A stretch of 64,000 bases of DNA. Source: Monosporascus cannonballus (taxonomy: Eukaryota > Ascomycota > Sordariomycetes > Xylariales). Made by a program: the position numbers and the translations under genes. This document shows, piece after piece, positions 35,099-48,833 of this stretch (positions within the stretch are counted from its first letter, which is position 1; every line of letters begins with the position of its first letter). Location: NCBI GenBank assembly GCA_004154925.1, contig QJNS01000035.1:190899-254898 (forward strand), in the 5' to 3' direction. The notes under the pieces were generated by a model. It worked only from the letters and a program-made list of their open reading frames with translations. It made no database searches and was not told the DNA's origin.

Positions 35099-35270
35099 AA
35101 GGGGGTATATCAGCTAACAGAGGGTGCTCTAGCACTCCATATACCGAAAATTCCCTCTAATCGAAACATATATGTTCCGGGACTAGATCACCTTAAAATG
35201 CAGTGCGCGTTCTAGAGCACCTGCAACTAGTCATCAATATATATACAACTGATATCATTTATATCTGACA
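35099..35270 (-). mobile_element. Short element, family D, copy 2 (172 bp)
   Basis: Homologous to 6003-6185: TGTCAGATATA start on the minus strand, GCGCACTGCATTTTAAGG-like core and CATATATGTT. Flanked by ATATT at 35094-35098 and 35271-35275; this AT-rich duplication would be weak alone, but it matches the boundary set by the other copy. Base composition is much higher in GC than its surroundings. Confidence 0.7.
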
Positions 35271-35275
35271 ATATT

Positions 35276-35627
35276 CCTATCTTTTTCTTCCGCTTAACAC
35301 TTTATTTTCTATCAGTTTTTAATACAAAATTAACGCAAAATAGGACGAAAACGGAAAGCTGCAAACGTTAAAATAAAATCACAAACCTTTGCAGTATAGC
35401 TAAACTCTAAGGCGTATAAAAAAGACCTTATAAATAAAGCCATTTTCCGCCTTAACGCGCGGCCCAATTTATTAATTAGAATTTATTTTAAGCTATTAAT
35501 TTTCGATAAACGCCAGGTTTAAATAAGGCCGTTATTATTTACTTTATTAAATTATTTTTCTTGTTTATTTTACGTTAATTAATTAAAAAATGCGTACGAT
35601 AAATAAATAATTTCGAAGTTGAATAAG
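35276..35627. repeat. AT-rich DNA upstream of the chromovirus
   Basis: RIP-type composition, no recognisable gene. The last five bases, ATAAG, are the left target-site duplication of the element starting at 35628. Confidence 0.5.
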
Positions 35628-36023
35628 TGTTATGACCTCATGGGCTGCGGCCTCGGAAAACGGTCGCAACAAGAAGATGACTAAGCTATGTGGGTCGAAT
35701 CACGTGATGGCTTGACAGGATCGATTGTAGAGCCTATAAAGCCGAGTTCGACAGGATCGATCGTAAAGCCTATAAAGCTAGGCTCGACAAGGTCGAAAAA
35801 ATTAGGATATATACGTTTATTATTTCCATAGTCTAAATAGTACCAGCTTGTAATATTTACCAATATTAATCGTTTGCAATATAATATCGTTATTTAAAGT
35901 ACTTTTAATATTATAAGATGTAATACGTTATTATATTTATTACTTAGATTTTTACGATATTTCTACTAATATAAACCCGTACGATTAAGGTTTAATAATT
36001 AATTAAACTTTTTAGCCATTATA
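35628..36023 (+). repeat. 5' LTR of the chromovirus (396 bp)
   Basis: Starts TGTTATGACCTCATGGGCTG and ends AGCCATTATA. Holds two full 36-bp tandem units (starting at about 35711 and 35747) and a partial third at 35783, based on TCGACAGGATCGAT...AAAGCC. It is more RIP-mutated than the 3' LTR in its second half. Confidence 0.8.
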
Positions 36024-37993
36024 CGTTATAAGCTTTTATTTAATAATACCGTTAGATTTTGAGCAATATCGCCGACATTATATTTACTAGTAAGCAGCTC
36101 GAATAGCTCATTTATCAGGTTCTTGATAACCCGGATACTAGAATAAAATCCGAGAAGGAAAAAGAAAAGTTTCGCCTTTATCGCGAAAAAGTTATTCGAC
36201 GTTTAAATGTTATAAACGAATGTATTATTCAGGTTAAGAAAAACAATAATAATCTTACGACGTTTTTTTAAATCGCTTATAAGAAGCTTAAAAAAAAGGA
36301 AAAGTTCCCGAAATCGGAAAACCTTTTCGAACGAACTAAGTTATTTAGCTAAATTCTACAAAGGAATTAGAAAATTTTTTTAAACCTTTTTAACTAGAAC
36401 TTTTCGACGAAATTTCGATTAAATTATAATTATTTTTAATTTAATATCGAACATATTTCGGTTATTTTCCTATTCGACTTATTACGCCTACTGTACGAAT
36501 CGAATTCGTAATCGGACGATTTATCGGAAATACGGCCATTTAATTCGAGCTTATTATGAGAAAATACGTTACCATACTAATCGACAAATAAAATCCGGAA
36601 ATAATACGAATATATAACGATTATAAATAATTCGAACAAACATTAACGAAAATTTTCGAAATAATAAACGAAAAAACAAAAGCCGGAATACAAATTTAAC
36701 AATTACGACAAAAAAATTAATATCTAATTACGGCAATACGCTAATTCAGCTAATTTCGAAATTAAACTAAAAATAAGAAATATTAATAATTAATTTTTTC
36801 GACGGCTTAAAAAAAGGAAATATAAAAAAAGCTTTTTAAGTTCGTGTTATGGCTGTACCATACTATTACGCCACCAGGGCAAAAGATCGGTGGAATGATC
36901 GCAATTATGGCAATCATCCTGGTGCTTACAGCTGTCTATATGTACTCGTACATGTTGAAAGACATTACGAGTGACCAGGCCGTAACAGTTTGATCGGCCA
37001 AATTATTTATCGGATTATATCGTTATAACAATTAAGATTAACGACCGATAATACGTATAACGTATTAAAGGTACCAAAGGAAAAAACGATAATAAACCTT
37101 GATATACGACTAATACCAGCGCTTTTCGACGCGGTAACATTTCTTACAGCACTGAACCAGGACCCATGGAACTGGGAGCCATTCATAGAAAGGACTGGAG
37201 CTAGACCAAATGCTTCAATTATAACAAAATAAAACATAAAGCAGCATAATGCAAGGCACCTAAAAAACCTCGTCAGAATAACTGGAAACCTAAACCCGAG
37301 GGACAATCTAAAGAAAATTAGAAAAACGAGAGCAAACCTATTAATATAATTCGATCTAAGTACGTATTAGACCCTCTATAATAAAAAGTCCAACAAAAAA
37401 TACGAAAAACTAAAAAACTAGCTTAATAAATATTGCAAGCCCAATAAAAAAACATTACAAAGATAATTACGCGACTACTAGCACTGGATAAAAGAAATTT
37501 ATCCCGGAACCCTTAATCAATACGGCAGAATATATACTATATATTATCGATAACGAAAATATCCTAATTACGAAAAATAAAAATAATATATTTACGGACG
37601 AATTACTCGTATATATTATAAAGGATTCGATTTTCCAAATCGTACTGGAGATAACAAAAAGGATAAATAATAACATCGATGTTTTCGATCCATAGCCCCA
37701 GGAAACGTTCAGCAATTGATCGAAACAAAAAACCGGCCCGAAAAAAATAATGCTTGTAAGAAAACCTTTTTTATCATTATTAATAATATAATTATTAAAC
37801 GGAAAAAAGTTAATTTAGCACATAATAGAAAATTATTATTAAAAGTTATTATAAATTTCTATTTTTAATTAGTATTTATTATAAACCTTTACGAGAGAAA
37901 AGTTATTAAGAAAAAAATACGTTAGTATATAAGAAAATTTTAGAACGATAATTAAGATAACGTATAATACGATATGATCGTAAATATAAGAAA
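36024..37993 (+). pseudogene. Chromovirus gag region
   Basis: Lies between the 5' LTR and the nested element. Hydrophilic plus-strand stretches with RIP-type stops (for example near 36,180-36,310, rich in Lys and Asn) fit a Gag protein, which forms the particle and binds the RNA. I see no clean zinc knuckle. It is split by the 143-bp solo LTR at 36845-36987. Confidence 0.5.
36845..36987 (+). mobile_element. Solo LTR-like element, family F (143 bp)
   Basis: Starts TGTTATGGCTG and ends CAGGCCGTAACA. Flanks are GTTCG (36840-36844) and GTTTG (36988-36992), a 5-bp duplication with one C-to-T difference that RIP would cause. About half G+C, in sharp contrast with the surrounding gag. Contains a TACTCGTAC-type small palindrome. 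Only copy in the window. Confidence 0.7.
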
Positions 37994-37998
37994 ATAAT

Positions 37999-38218
37999 TG
38001 TTATATGTTGTTAAAGATCAGAGTAAGAGAAACAATACAAGTATGTTAAGAACTAATTTAAAGCTTGCTCTTTTTCTTTGAAAGAGAAGTAAGCAACTAT
38101 CTATAAAACAACTACCCCGCATCTGCTTTATAACGATTACGTAAGAATGACGCATAAAATGCTTAACGTCTCCTTTATAATACGCATAATTTTTAGCATA
38201 TTTTTTTAGCCCTTAATA
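37999..38218 (-). repeat. 3' LTR of the nested element (220 bp)
   Basis: Matches 44657-44876 along its whole length. Shared blocks include AACGCATAAAATGCTTA-like and GTCTCCTTTATAATACGCA. It carries fewer RIP changes at its 5' end (TGTTATATG kept). Confidence 0.8.
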
Positions 38219-41200
38219 AAACTTTTCTTTCTTTAGGTCTTTGCTTTTAAAGGTATATCTAAGGCTGCTTTATTATATATTATAACTAATAAACTATCCT
38301 CGTTAATAGGTGGTAACATTTTCGTAATAAATAAGGGTTAAATAATAATCTGTAATCCAATATAATAAAACGTAATTTGTATAATTTTTTTATACAGTAA
38401 TATGTCTGGGAAAATTTATAACAAAATAACCGAAATACTAAGAATTCTGCCGGCAGAAAATCCTTACCGTTTTTGGGCATACTGTTTTCAGTATATATAA
38501 ACTCCTTTTTCCCTTTTTATTAATTTCTTTTAAAAATATTTTCGCATTTGTCGATATATAACTTATTATCCGTTTGTAACGAGTTTGCTTTTAAAAATTC
38601 GTTACGAGCTTTTGTATACTTTTGTTATTAATTAACAACGAAATATATTTTATTTATAAATCGTTTTTAACTTAGTTTTTTATATCTTTAATATAATTTT
38701 TTACAAACTTCTTTAACCTCAAAATAACCTTTTTCAAAAAGAAACAAATACGTATTTTATAAATATTCCTTGATATTTCTTTTTCTTTTTTATTAATAAT
38801 TTGCTTTAAAGCCACTCGCAAAATTCCGTACTTTTGCTATATTATAGTTATGGTTCGTACGTTGATCTATTATTATAAAATCAATAAAATTTTAAAAAAT
38901 ACCAATAAATACGTTATTTTTCAAAATGATAATAATGTTACAATAAAAATATATCTTATACTTTATTATTATTCGAAAATAGTATTATTAATACGTAACG
39001 ATAAGTTCCGGGTTCCTTTTGCGCGTTTGTATTCGATTTCGCCAAAACATTTTAGGATTTTATCGAAATTCAGGCCTTAGGCGAAAATAAAAACCAAGTT
39101 TCCAAAAAGAATTAAGCCTTTTATAAGGCCGAAATAAATTCCTTTCCGGCTCTTAATAAAAATTTTTTAACGTAATATATAAATCGAAAAACTTTAAATT
39201 AATACCAAATTTAAATTTAATAAGGTTTATTAAGCATATAAAAAGATTATAAATAACTTTTACTATTATTATATGACGAATCGTACGATTAATTCGTTAT
39301 TTATTTGATATCGACTTTTTTATAGTTAACGCGGATATTGTTTAAATTTATTACGCGGAACTATTAGCGAATAATAATGCCGTTATTTGGATTTCGTAAC
39401 CTATTTTCTTATAACTTTTTTAGGAAAATATTAAATAAGTAAAAAATATCTGCGCCTTTTTCGGCGTAAATACTTAATAATCTTTTCCCTTTAATTAATA
39501 TTAATTATTTGCGACAAACAAATTGAATGTAGTGTTAACATTATCGAATAATACGTTATTTTTCGCTAAAAGATTAACTTAAATATAAATAAAGACGATA
39601 AATAAGGTAATAATACTATTTAAATATCTTTGCGATAATTAAGTAATTCCCGTTTCGATATTATTATAAAATAAATTGAAATTTTATTTTGTAATACCCG
39701 ATAAACCGTAAATATTTCGTTAAAAAATAAATATACTTAAAGGCCAGGAAATAATCGTTTTAATAAATAATAAATAATAATTAACTTTTTTATATTATAA
39801 TATTTTTTATAATATATTACTTTTAAAAATCTGTTATTTTCTTTAATTCTTTTAACTTTAATAACGTTTTATACGGAATAAGAAATTTCTTTAATAAGTA
39901 ATTGCGAAATTCTTACGTATTTTTTTCGAAAGGGAAACCTTTTTATTTTATAAGGCATTATTTGTTATTATGGTTTTTTCGCTACACTAGAAATTTTTCT
40001 ATTTCTTAATGCTTTTCGGCTTTTATATCAAAATTACTTTTCCGTTTTTCCTTAACCTTACCTTTATTATGTTACGGCTTTAATAGTAATATAAGGAAAA
40101 CGTTATAGATTTTGTTATATAAAGGTAAAAACCGTATTTTGTAAATTAACTTTAAATTTATAACTTTCGTAATTTAAAAAGGTTTAATATATTTATCGAA
40201 AGATATCCTGCCAGGCCTAGGTTAATTAATATATTTAGTAAAAAGCTTTACTTATTTTTTCTTTCGAAATTCTTTCGTTAAACGGCCTTTATTATAATAT
40301 TTTTATATATATTTTATATCTTATAAAATTGCTTTTATAATATTTCTCTTTTTGTTATATTATTATATCTTTTTCTTAAGTTACTTTAGCAAACCTAAAT
40401 TCTTTAAAGTATTTCACTATAAAAAATATCTTTCGAAATATATAATATATATCCGAAAAATGCTTTAACAGGTACTATTTTAATCGTTAAATAACAATTG
40501 TTATTATATATAAATTACGCCGTTAATAAATATAATATTTAATTTACTTAATTTAAATCGTAATATATTTGTAAGTAATACTTTAAAAGTTAATTTTAAC
40601 GTTTCGTTTCTTTATTTATTTATAAATGAAAAATTATATTTAATTTCCGTTTAATTGCAAATAATTTACAAAAAATTCTTTAAACATTATTTCTAAATAA
40701 ACAATTATAATTAAAAAAATAATAAAAAGTATTTCGACAAAGCCGTTAATAATAAGTTTTGTCGTAATCGTAATATAATAAGCATATTTTATTATCTTAT
40801 TTATTACGACGAAAATAACGTTATAATTTTTTTCGCCGTATGGTCTTATAAATAAGGATAGGCCTATAATAAAATCTATATTAATTTTTTAAACGAACGA
40901 TTCGGAATCGGTAACGAAACGAGTTGTCCGTAAGGTCGATATTATGCCGCCTTAAATCTTTAATATTTCGGGCAACTTTTTAAATAATCCTTAATATTTT
41001 ATTTTTACGCTTTTTAAAAATAATTTCGAATTAATCGTTTATACGTTTTTGTAACGCCGAAATAACCTGTCATAAGAAAATTATGGTATTAGCTAACGAA
41101 TTCCTTACGTAAATCCGAGGTATATAGCATAAAAATTACGCTTTTATATTTTAATAAGCTATTATTTTTTCGATACCTTATAATTATTTACTTATTACAC

Positions 41201-44200
41201 GTCTCTTAAAACGCTTCATTTCTTATATTTTATTAAAAATAAATTTAATTTTTTATTATAACTTAAAAATTAAAGTAATAACTAGGCCCTTGTTTTGAGC
41301 AATAATACCGTTTCGATAACGTTATTAACGTTTGGTTGTCGTAAAACGAATAATTTGCAATATATAATTCTAGCTAGTATATATCTTACTTTTTTAAATA
41401 TATCCTCGGCCGCCTTATTCTTAAACCTATATATATTTTTTAACCAAATATTTGCAATTTTTCTAATAAATCGATAGATATTTGCAATTCCAAAACTTAA
41501 TTAAGGTCTTTTTATTCTTAATAATTCTTTTATTATTTCGATATCGTTTTTTAGCCTTTCTTTCTCGTTATTTTATAATAAATTATTAGCTGTGTAATTT
41601 TTTTCTCGCCGAAACGTAATAACGAAATCGACCGTCGTAAAATAATTTAGTTATTTTAATTATTTTATATTAAGTCGTTATTTCGATTTCAAATATTTAA
41701 GTTAAATAATTTGTTATAATTTTAACGGGAAATTACGAATAACTAATACAATAATGCCATTTTTCGAGGGCATCGACGATAACTAAAAATTTGCTATCTC
41801 TTATAACGTAACGAATCTTTTCCGGCGTTATTTTTCGAAACCTAAATATTATTGGGCATTAACATTTTCTATAAAGCTAGGGTATAACCGCTTTAATAAT
41901 TTCCTTGGACGCGTTTATTTTGATATAAATAAGTAACGACGAATTAAAATACTAGAATATTTTCTTTATTACAAAAACTATTTAAAATATTTTAAACGTT
42001 ATTTTTTCGCCGAAGCATAATTATATAAGCTTTTTAACCTTTCCGCGAAATTAATCCGTTAATAATATAAATATTTTTATATAAATTTTAATAAATTTTC
42101 GATAAAATCCTATAAATCCTAAGAAAATTTGAATATTTTAAATGTTTTTCGATAATTGCTAAATCTTTATAATTTCGACGTAACCTTTTTTTAGCTTAAT
42201 ATTATTCGACAAAATCTAAAGCTCAAAAAAAAACTAAAAAGATGTAAAATTTGTATTTATTTATATTTACGTAAATGTTTTACTTTTTTAGCTTTTCGAA
42301 TATTTCGCGAACATGTTATATATACTTTATTAGGTTTTTGTTATATATTAATATATCGTCGAAGTAAATTATATAAAGATTATTTACTAAATCCGCTAAC
42401 GCTCGGTTGATATATATTTAAAATATAACTGAGGCGTTAAAAAATCTAAACGGTATTATTAAATATTCGAAATAGCCGTATTTTGTCTTAAAAACGGTTT
42501 TTATTTATTACTTTTCTTAATACGTATTCGGTAACATGTATCTTTTAGGTCCAGTTTCGTATATATACGGGTAATTATTAAACGGTCCAAGATTTTTTAT
42601 ATTAATAATAATAGAATACGGTTTTTGCGAATTATCCGATTAAGTCTTTTCTAATTAATATAAAGACGTAACGTACCTTTTTTCTTTAAAGCAAATAATA
42701 TAAGGGCTCCGGTTGGGCTATTACTTTACCAATTTATACCTTTTTTTCTGTTATTTTTAAAAGCGGGTAAAAAAAGTTTTAGGGAAATTCTTTTTCGTTA
42801 TATAGGTTTATCGTATACGTATATAATAAATGTTTTAATAATTTAATAATTATCGTTTTAAAAAACATATCGGCGTAATTATTATAATATTTCTTTTTGT
42901 AATTTTCATATTCTTTCGATATAAATTTCTTATTTTTTTATTCGGTATTACAAATATAATAACCGTAATAATTATGACGAAAACATTATTTCGTAATTCT
43001 TTTATTAAATTAACGAATTTAATATTATTTAATTCGAATTAATACCTTTATTAAAATAATAATTACTTAATAACGGACTTCGTTTTTCGAAATTATAAAA
43101 AATTTAATATAATATCCGGTTTTTTTACTTTTATAATAACGAAATAATATTTTTTTAATTTCGTAATATTAAATAGATTTATAAATCGTATCCATAATAT
43201 AACATATTTAAATATTATAATAAAATTCTTCTTATTTGCGAAAATTATTTATTAAATTCAAATTAATATTTATTGAAACTTTTTTAAGTAATTCGTTTAG
43301 AAATAACCTTTTTTATTATAGCCAAAATACGTCATTTCGGAGTAATTATTAGGTATATGGCCTTTTTTAACATAATAGCCGTATATGAACTTTTGGGATA
43401 CCTTTATTGGCCTTTAAGTTTTCTTAAGATATTCGAATTTACGATAACCTATTTTTCGTATTTAAAACAGGTTCTCCATTATATCTTTAAGAGCTTTTTA
43501 CAAAATATAATCGTATTTATTATGCGGCTTAAGTTCTGCGGCAATTACGAATTTTGGATTAATTATTAGGCTTCGAAAAGGTATTGGTTTATTTGTAGCG
43601 TAATAAGGGTTTTTAAATATTTAAAATAATAATTCCATATTTAAGGTATTTTTATAAATTATATCTAAAATTTCTCATAAAATAATTACAAATACGAAAT
43701 TAATTATCTAAAAACGTAATTATATAATAAGATAATTTATTAAAAAATAATATTACTTATTTATAAAAATGTAATAAAAGTTTATTTATATTATTAGTAA
43801 AAAATCGTTAATCGTTTTATCGGGCTTTTGAAATATCGTATTAAATTTTATATTAATAAAAGCAAATCGCCGTATTATATTTCTAAAAGTATTTTCGAAA
43901 ACTGTTTTTAAGTTAGGCTAATTTATAAAATCAACGTAAGGAAAATTTTATGCCCCAATTTTTACAACTTTATTACCTTCCCATAATTTCCAATAAATAT
44001 CCGTAGGCAAATTAAGTATAGCGTACGTTAATGCATAATTTATTCCGTAAAATCGTAACGAAAGTTTTTAATTTTCGAAAATAACATGTAATTCAGTCGT
44101 AAAATATATATATTCCAGGTAAATTTATCTTAATATTTCAAATTAAATAAGATTTTAAGTAATTTATCTTTTTTCCTTATTTTTTGCCAAATTTTAGTTG

Positions 44201-44656
44201 GTTTGTTAATAAATAACGCAAATCCTTTAATACTTAAATTTATCGAGAATATATAATTTATAAATATTATAATTTTTAAGTCCTTATAATAAAAATATAA
44301 TTAAACGTTTTAAAACTTAATCCGAAAAGAATATACAAAAAATACGTTACGTTATCGCTAAAAATACGTAATATAACGTTTAATTATTAAATTTTACGAT
44401 TTAATTTTAAGTGTTATTATGTTTTCATAAAGATTTTTTATAAGTACTGTTATTTTTTTAAGCGGTTATTTTCGTTATCCAGTATCTAAATTTCCTTTTC
44501 GTACTTATTAAGCTGTCGCCGAGACCTAAATAAAATAAGTTCGAGCTTTAAAATTTAAGTAAATTTAATAGCCGAGATAACCGGTTTATTGTCGTACGTG
44601 GTCGTAATTATATCATTTATTCCGTACGGTTTGATTAAAATAAGAAAATTTTAATT

Positions 44657-44876
44657 TATTATATGTTATTAAAGATCAAAGTAAAAGAAATAATACGAGT
44701 ATATTAAGAACCAATCTGAAGCTTGCTTTTTTTTCTAAAAAAGGAGTAAAAAATTACTTATCAAGCAATTACTCCGCATCTACCTCGTAGCAATTACGTA
44801 GAAATAACGCATAAAATGCTTAGCGTCTCCTTTATAATACGCACATTTTCTTAGCACACTTTCTTAGCCTCTAATA
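44657..44876 (-). repeat. 5' LTR of the nested element (220 bp)
   Basis: Partner of 37999-38218, same length. TCTCCTTTATAATACGCAC contains a TATAA-like box when read on either strand. Confidence 0.8.
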
Positions 44877-44881
44877 ATAAT

Positions 44882-47800
44882 TTACTTAATAAGGAAAAAC
44901 ATTGCAATAAAATTAAGAATAACTAATGTAATTCAAAGGAATAATACGCCGGCAATAACAATAAATATAACAACTTGACGCGCTAAATATAAAAGCCCAG
45001 ATAAAGCTTAACAAATTCGAAAAAAAGTTAAAAAAAGGTTATCTATAAAAAAGCTATAAAATAACGAAACCTAAAGGTATTAAAAAGAATTTCTAAAAAA
45101 GGCGTTAAATATAACCATAAAAACCGTTAATAAGCTTATTATTTTGGATGTACGAATCGAAATATACTAATATATCGTAATAGTAAATTGCGAAGCTTTA
45201 AACAAGAATTGTATTATATTAAATATAATTAATAAATTTAAATTACTATAGATATTCAAATTAAAACCGTATATAATAACGAATGTCGAAAATTAGGAAT
45301 TCGCTTACGATAACGAGAAAATTATATGCAAAATTAATTATTTCGAGATTTTCGTTTAAGGATAATACCAAATAGTAGATTTCGATATCGTTTTATTCGG
45401 AAATTAAGATATAATTTTAGAATTATCATAAATACGTTAATACGGAATTTTGATTAATAGAAAAACTGGCTAGGTAAGGTTCGCCTTATACCGTATTAAT
45501 AGACAAAAAAGGAGAAATTAAAATTTTAATGTTTAATTAGAGATAGCGACGAATATAGATATAAGGATATAATAAAAACTTTACGACCTAAAAAGACAAA
45601 ATACAAAAAAAACGAATATTATAGAAAAATACGATATATCTTTATTACTATTAGAACGAAATTAAAGCAATTAAACGACGATTTAGAACAGTAATTCCAA
45701 AAATCAGAAAATCTGATTAATATATTTTTAGAGTATTACAGATACCAATAGCTTTTTAGAAAAACGTTTAATACGAAGTTATTAAAATATAACAAATAAA
45801 ATTATAAAATAATTTCCAAAAAAGAATTTTCGACAAACTTTTACCTTATTTATAACTTTAATAGAAATAAATTACGTATTTTTTAGAAAATATCTAGAAG
45901 ATTGGTTATAGAAAAGATAAATTCGACCTTCGAAATCATTAGCAGAATATCTAATATTCTTTGTACTTGAAAAGAACGGAAAGTTGCAACTTATAATTAA
46001 CTATTAACAACTAAACGATATTATTATTAAAAATCAAATATTATTGCCTTTAATCATAAGAATAAAAAGCCGATTTTACCGAGCCAAATAATTTATAATA
46101 TTCTATTTTTAAAAAAAATATAACCTTATAAAAATTAAAAAAGGATACGAATAAAAAACAGCTTTTAACACGAAATACGAATTATTTAAGTATTTAATTA
46201 TACCAATAGGATTTACGAACGTACTAATAACGTTTTAACGGATAGTAAACTATGTATTACGACAATACCTCGATATATTCGTCGTTTCCTATTTCGACGA
46301 TATTTTTATTTTTTCAAAAACGGAAAAGCTATATACAAAATACGTTCATAAAATCTTTTTAATTTTATAAAACGTAAAGCTGCTTATTAACGCAAAAAAG
46401 AATTTAATTTCATAAATAAAAAATGAAATATTTAAAACATATTATTATCTTAGGATATATTAAGATAAACCTCAAGAAAACCGCTAGAATTATAGAATAG
46501 CAAATGTTAATTACGGTTAAAAAGATATAGGCATTTTTTAAATTTGCTAATTATTACAGAAAATTTATTCGAAACTTTAACACAATAATTATATCCTTAA
46601 CGAACCTTACGAAAAAAAAGTTTAAATGAATACCAAATACGGAAAAAGTATTTTAAAGCATTAAGGATGCAATTATTAATGAACCAGTATTAATTATATA
46701 CGATTTAAACCGCTTCGTTAAACTAAAAACCGATATTTCAGATTACGTATTAAATATTATAATCGAATAACGAAATAATTAAAATAAATTATATCTTAAT
46801 ACATTTTTTATATAAATTAAAAAAAGCCGAACTTAATTACGATATTCCAAATACGGAATTTATGGCTATTATTATAGTATTCCGAAAGTTTAAATACTTT
46901 CTAAAAGAAAGCTTGTATTAAGTTAAGGTTTATACGGATTATTAAAATTTTACCCGATTTATCGTAATTAGAAAACTTATAGAACGATAATTAAAATACG
47001 TAAAGAAATTGGCGAACTTTAATTTTCTTATTATCCATAGAAAAAACTTAGAAAATGGGAAAGTAAATGCCTTAAGTAAACGACCAGATTTTAAAAAAAT
47101 GGGTCAAAATCAGCCATATAATTTTTGATACTATTATAAAAAAATATTTACGCCTACGATAAATTGCGATAATACGGGCAGTACCTTTCGATATATATCA
47201 GAAACTTTAGCAACATAATAACGGTTTCCCAAAAAACTAAAAAAACAAATAAAATGCAAATTTTAGAAAAATACCAGAAAGATTTAGTACGAAATATATA
47301 CGAATACCAGTTATGCGAATATCTAAAAATTTACAAAATCTTAAAACAGCTTTAACGTATATATTCTTTTTCCAAAATAAAATTAACAAGACAAAAACCT
47401 ATACGGCAATACGATATTTGCGCCAAAATAAAAGTTCGACGATATAAGCCATACGGAAAACTACAACCATTACCAGTTGCAGAACGACTATAGTACTTAG
47501 TTATATTCGACTTTATTACCAAACTTCCTATATCAGAAAACGTAATTCCCGGAATATATTATAACAGCATTTCCGTTATCGTCGATCGATTTACAAAATT
47601 TTCTTATTTCCTACCATATCATAAAATCATAAACGCTAAACAAATGGCATATATTTTTTTAAAATACGTTTTTAATATATACGAGTTATTTATAAAAATT
47701 ATTTCAAATAAAGGATTATAATTTATATCTAAATTTTAACAAGACTTAATAATATGAATCGACTTAAATTACAAATTATTTAACGTATTTAAACCTTAAA

Positions 47801-48560
47801 TAAATAAATAAATAAAATAAATATATTAAACCTTAAAACCTTACTTATAATATTATATTAATTTCAAATAAAATAATTAAAATAAAATTTTAGCAATCGT
47901 ATAATTAATTTATAATATCAATTATTACGAAACTGTTAAAATAATACCTACAAACGTAAATTTTAGTTTTACCTTAAATGTTTACAAAAAAAATGCGCGA
48001 TAACAATTTAATTAATATTAAAATAGTTTTTACATTAAAATAATTACAATAGTTATATTAAAACATGAAAATAAAATTAAAATTCGTACAAAATTAAATA
48101 AATAAATATCATAATTAGAAAAGGTTAAAAAAGTTAATTTTTGAAAAAAAAACCTTTTTTATTATTAAAAATATTCAAATAAAACGACCTAATCAAAATT
48201 TCGATTTCAAATATATCGGTACATACAAAATCGCCAAGAAAATCTTAAAAAATAATTATTAATTAAAACCTCCACCAAAAGTTAAAATCTATTTAATTTT
48301 TTACATTTCTTTATTCGAATTAATAGCGAATATAATTAAAGTATATACGGCACAAAACGATATAAAGGTAAAAAACGAACAAATATATAAGGTAGAAAAA
48401 ATTTTCGAAAAACGAAAACAAAACGGATTTACCTAATATTTGATCAAATAAAAAAAGCACCCGGATTCCGAAAACATCTAGGAATCCGCCAAAAATCGTA
48501 TTAGCGCTTAGCGCCTATTAAAAAATTTTTACCAGCAACGTCGAGGTCTGCGAAATTAAA
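44882..48560 (+). pseudogene. Chromovirus pol: RT, RNase H, integrase, chromodomain
   Basis: In order on the plus strand: RT with TAFNTKYELFKYL, PIGFTN and the catalytic YFDDIFIFSKTEK (YFDD at 46290-46301); RNase H-like sequence around 46.7-47.0 kb; integrase core with VDRFTKFSYFLPYHKI near 47,581; and a C-terminal chromodomain at about 48,391-48,495 (VEKIFEKRKQNGFT, YLIK then KKHPDSENI, ES), in which two tryptophans have become TAA/TAG stops. A chromodomain of this type directs integration to modified histones. All frames carry RIP-type stops. It is separated from its gag by the nested element. Confidence 0.8.
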
Positions 48561-48605
48561 AATCCTTTAATTAATAAACAACCAATCGGTAAATTTAAGG
48601 TTGGA

Positions 48606-48833
48606 CTAGTTAAAAGAAGATGCGGCCTCTGTCGATATAACCTTAGCGGTTTCCAGTTCGACTTATTTCTTTTATTATTTCAGCTTATCCAATTTCTCCA
48701 AAAACCGAAGCCCGCGAGAAAACATACGTACTATACGATCGGCCTATAATTTCTTTTGTTTACAAAGCCGGCGAACCTGAGATTGCGCCTATTCCGCTTT
48801 TTTCCTAGCCTTCTTAAATTCCGTTTCAACCTT
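48606..48833 (-). pseudogene. Antisense coiled-coil frame between pol and 3' LTR
   Basis: The minus strand keeps one frame for about 75 codons. Its stops are all TAG/TAA at positions where Gln fits. It reads KVETEFKKARKKAE, then SQVRRLCKQKKL, ADRIVRMFSRGLRFLEKLDK and VELETAKVISTEAASSF, an amphipathic, Lys/Glu/Leu-rich coiled-coil. Similar 'VRRL-KQ-L--RG--M--RGL--L-ELE' proteins are annotated as hypothetical in many fungal genomes. It lies antisense to the element, behind the chromodomain, so it may be an accessory gene of the retrotransposon. It may extend downstream. Confidence 0.5.

Larger units (their letters stand above)
37999..44876 (-). mobile_element. Complete Ty3/Gypsy element nested in reverse orientation
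   Basis: Direct repeats of exactly 220 bp bound it, 37999-38218 and 44657-44876; the first starts TGTTATATG and the second TATTATATG (G-to-A). Both end in TAATA (former TAACA). Outside are ATAAT (37994-37998) and ATAAT (44877-44881). Pol is on the minus strand: the catalytic box YFDDILIY is at about 42346-42366. Next to the left LTR on the minus strand is a purine run (AAAGAAAGAAAAG), fitting a polypurine tract before a 3' LTR. Total length is 6,878 bp. It interrupts the chromovirus between gag and pol. Confidence 0.85.

Noticed and set aside
38850..39080. 76-codon plus-strand open frame
   Set aside because: Lies antisense to the nested reverse Gypsy element and is AT-driven.
43357..43569. 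70-codon plus-strand open frame
   Set aside because: Antisense to the pol of the nested element; chance opening.
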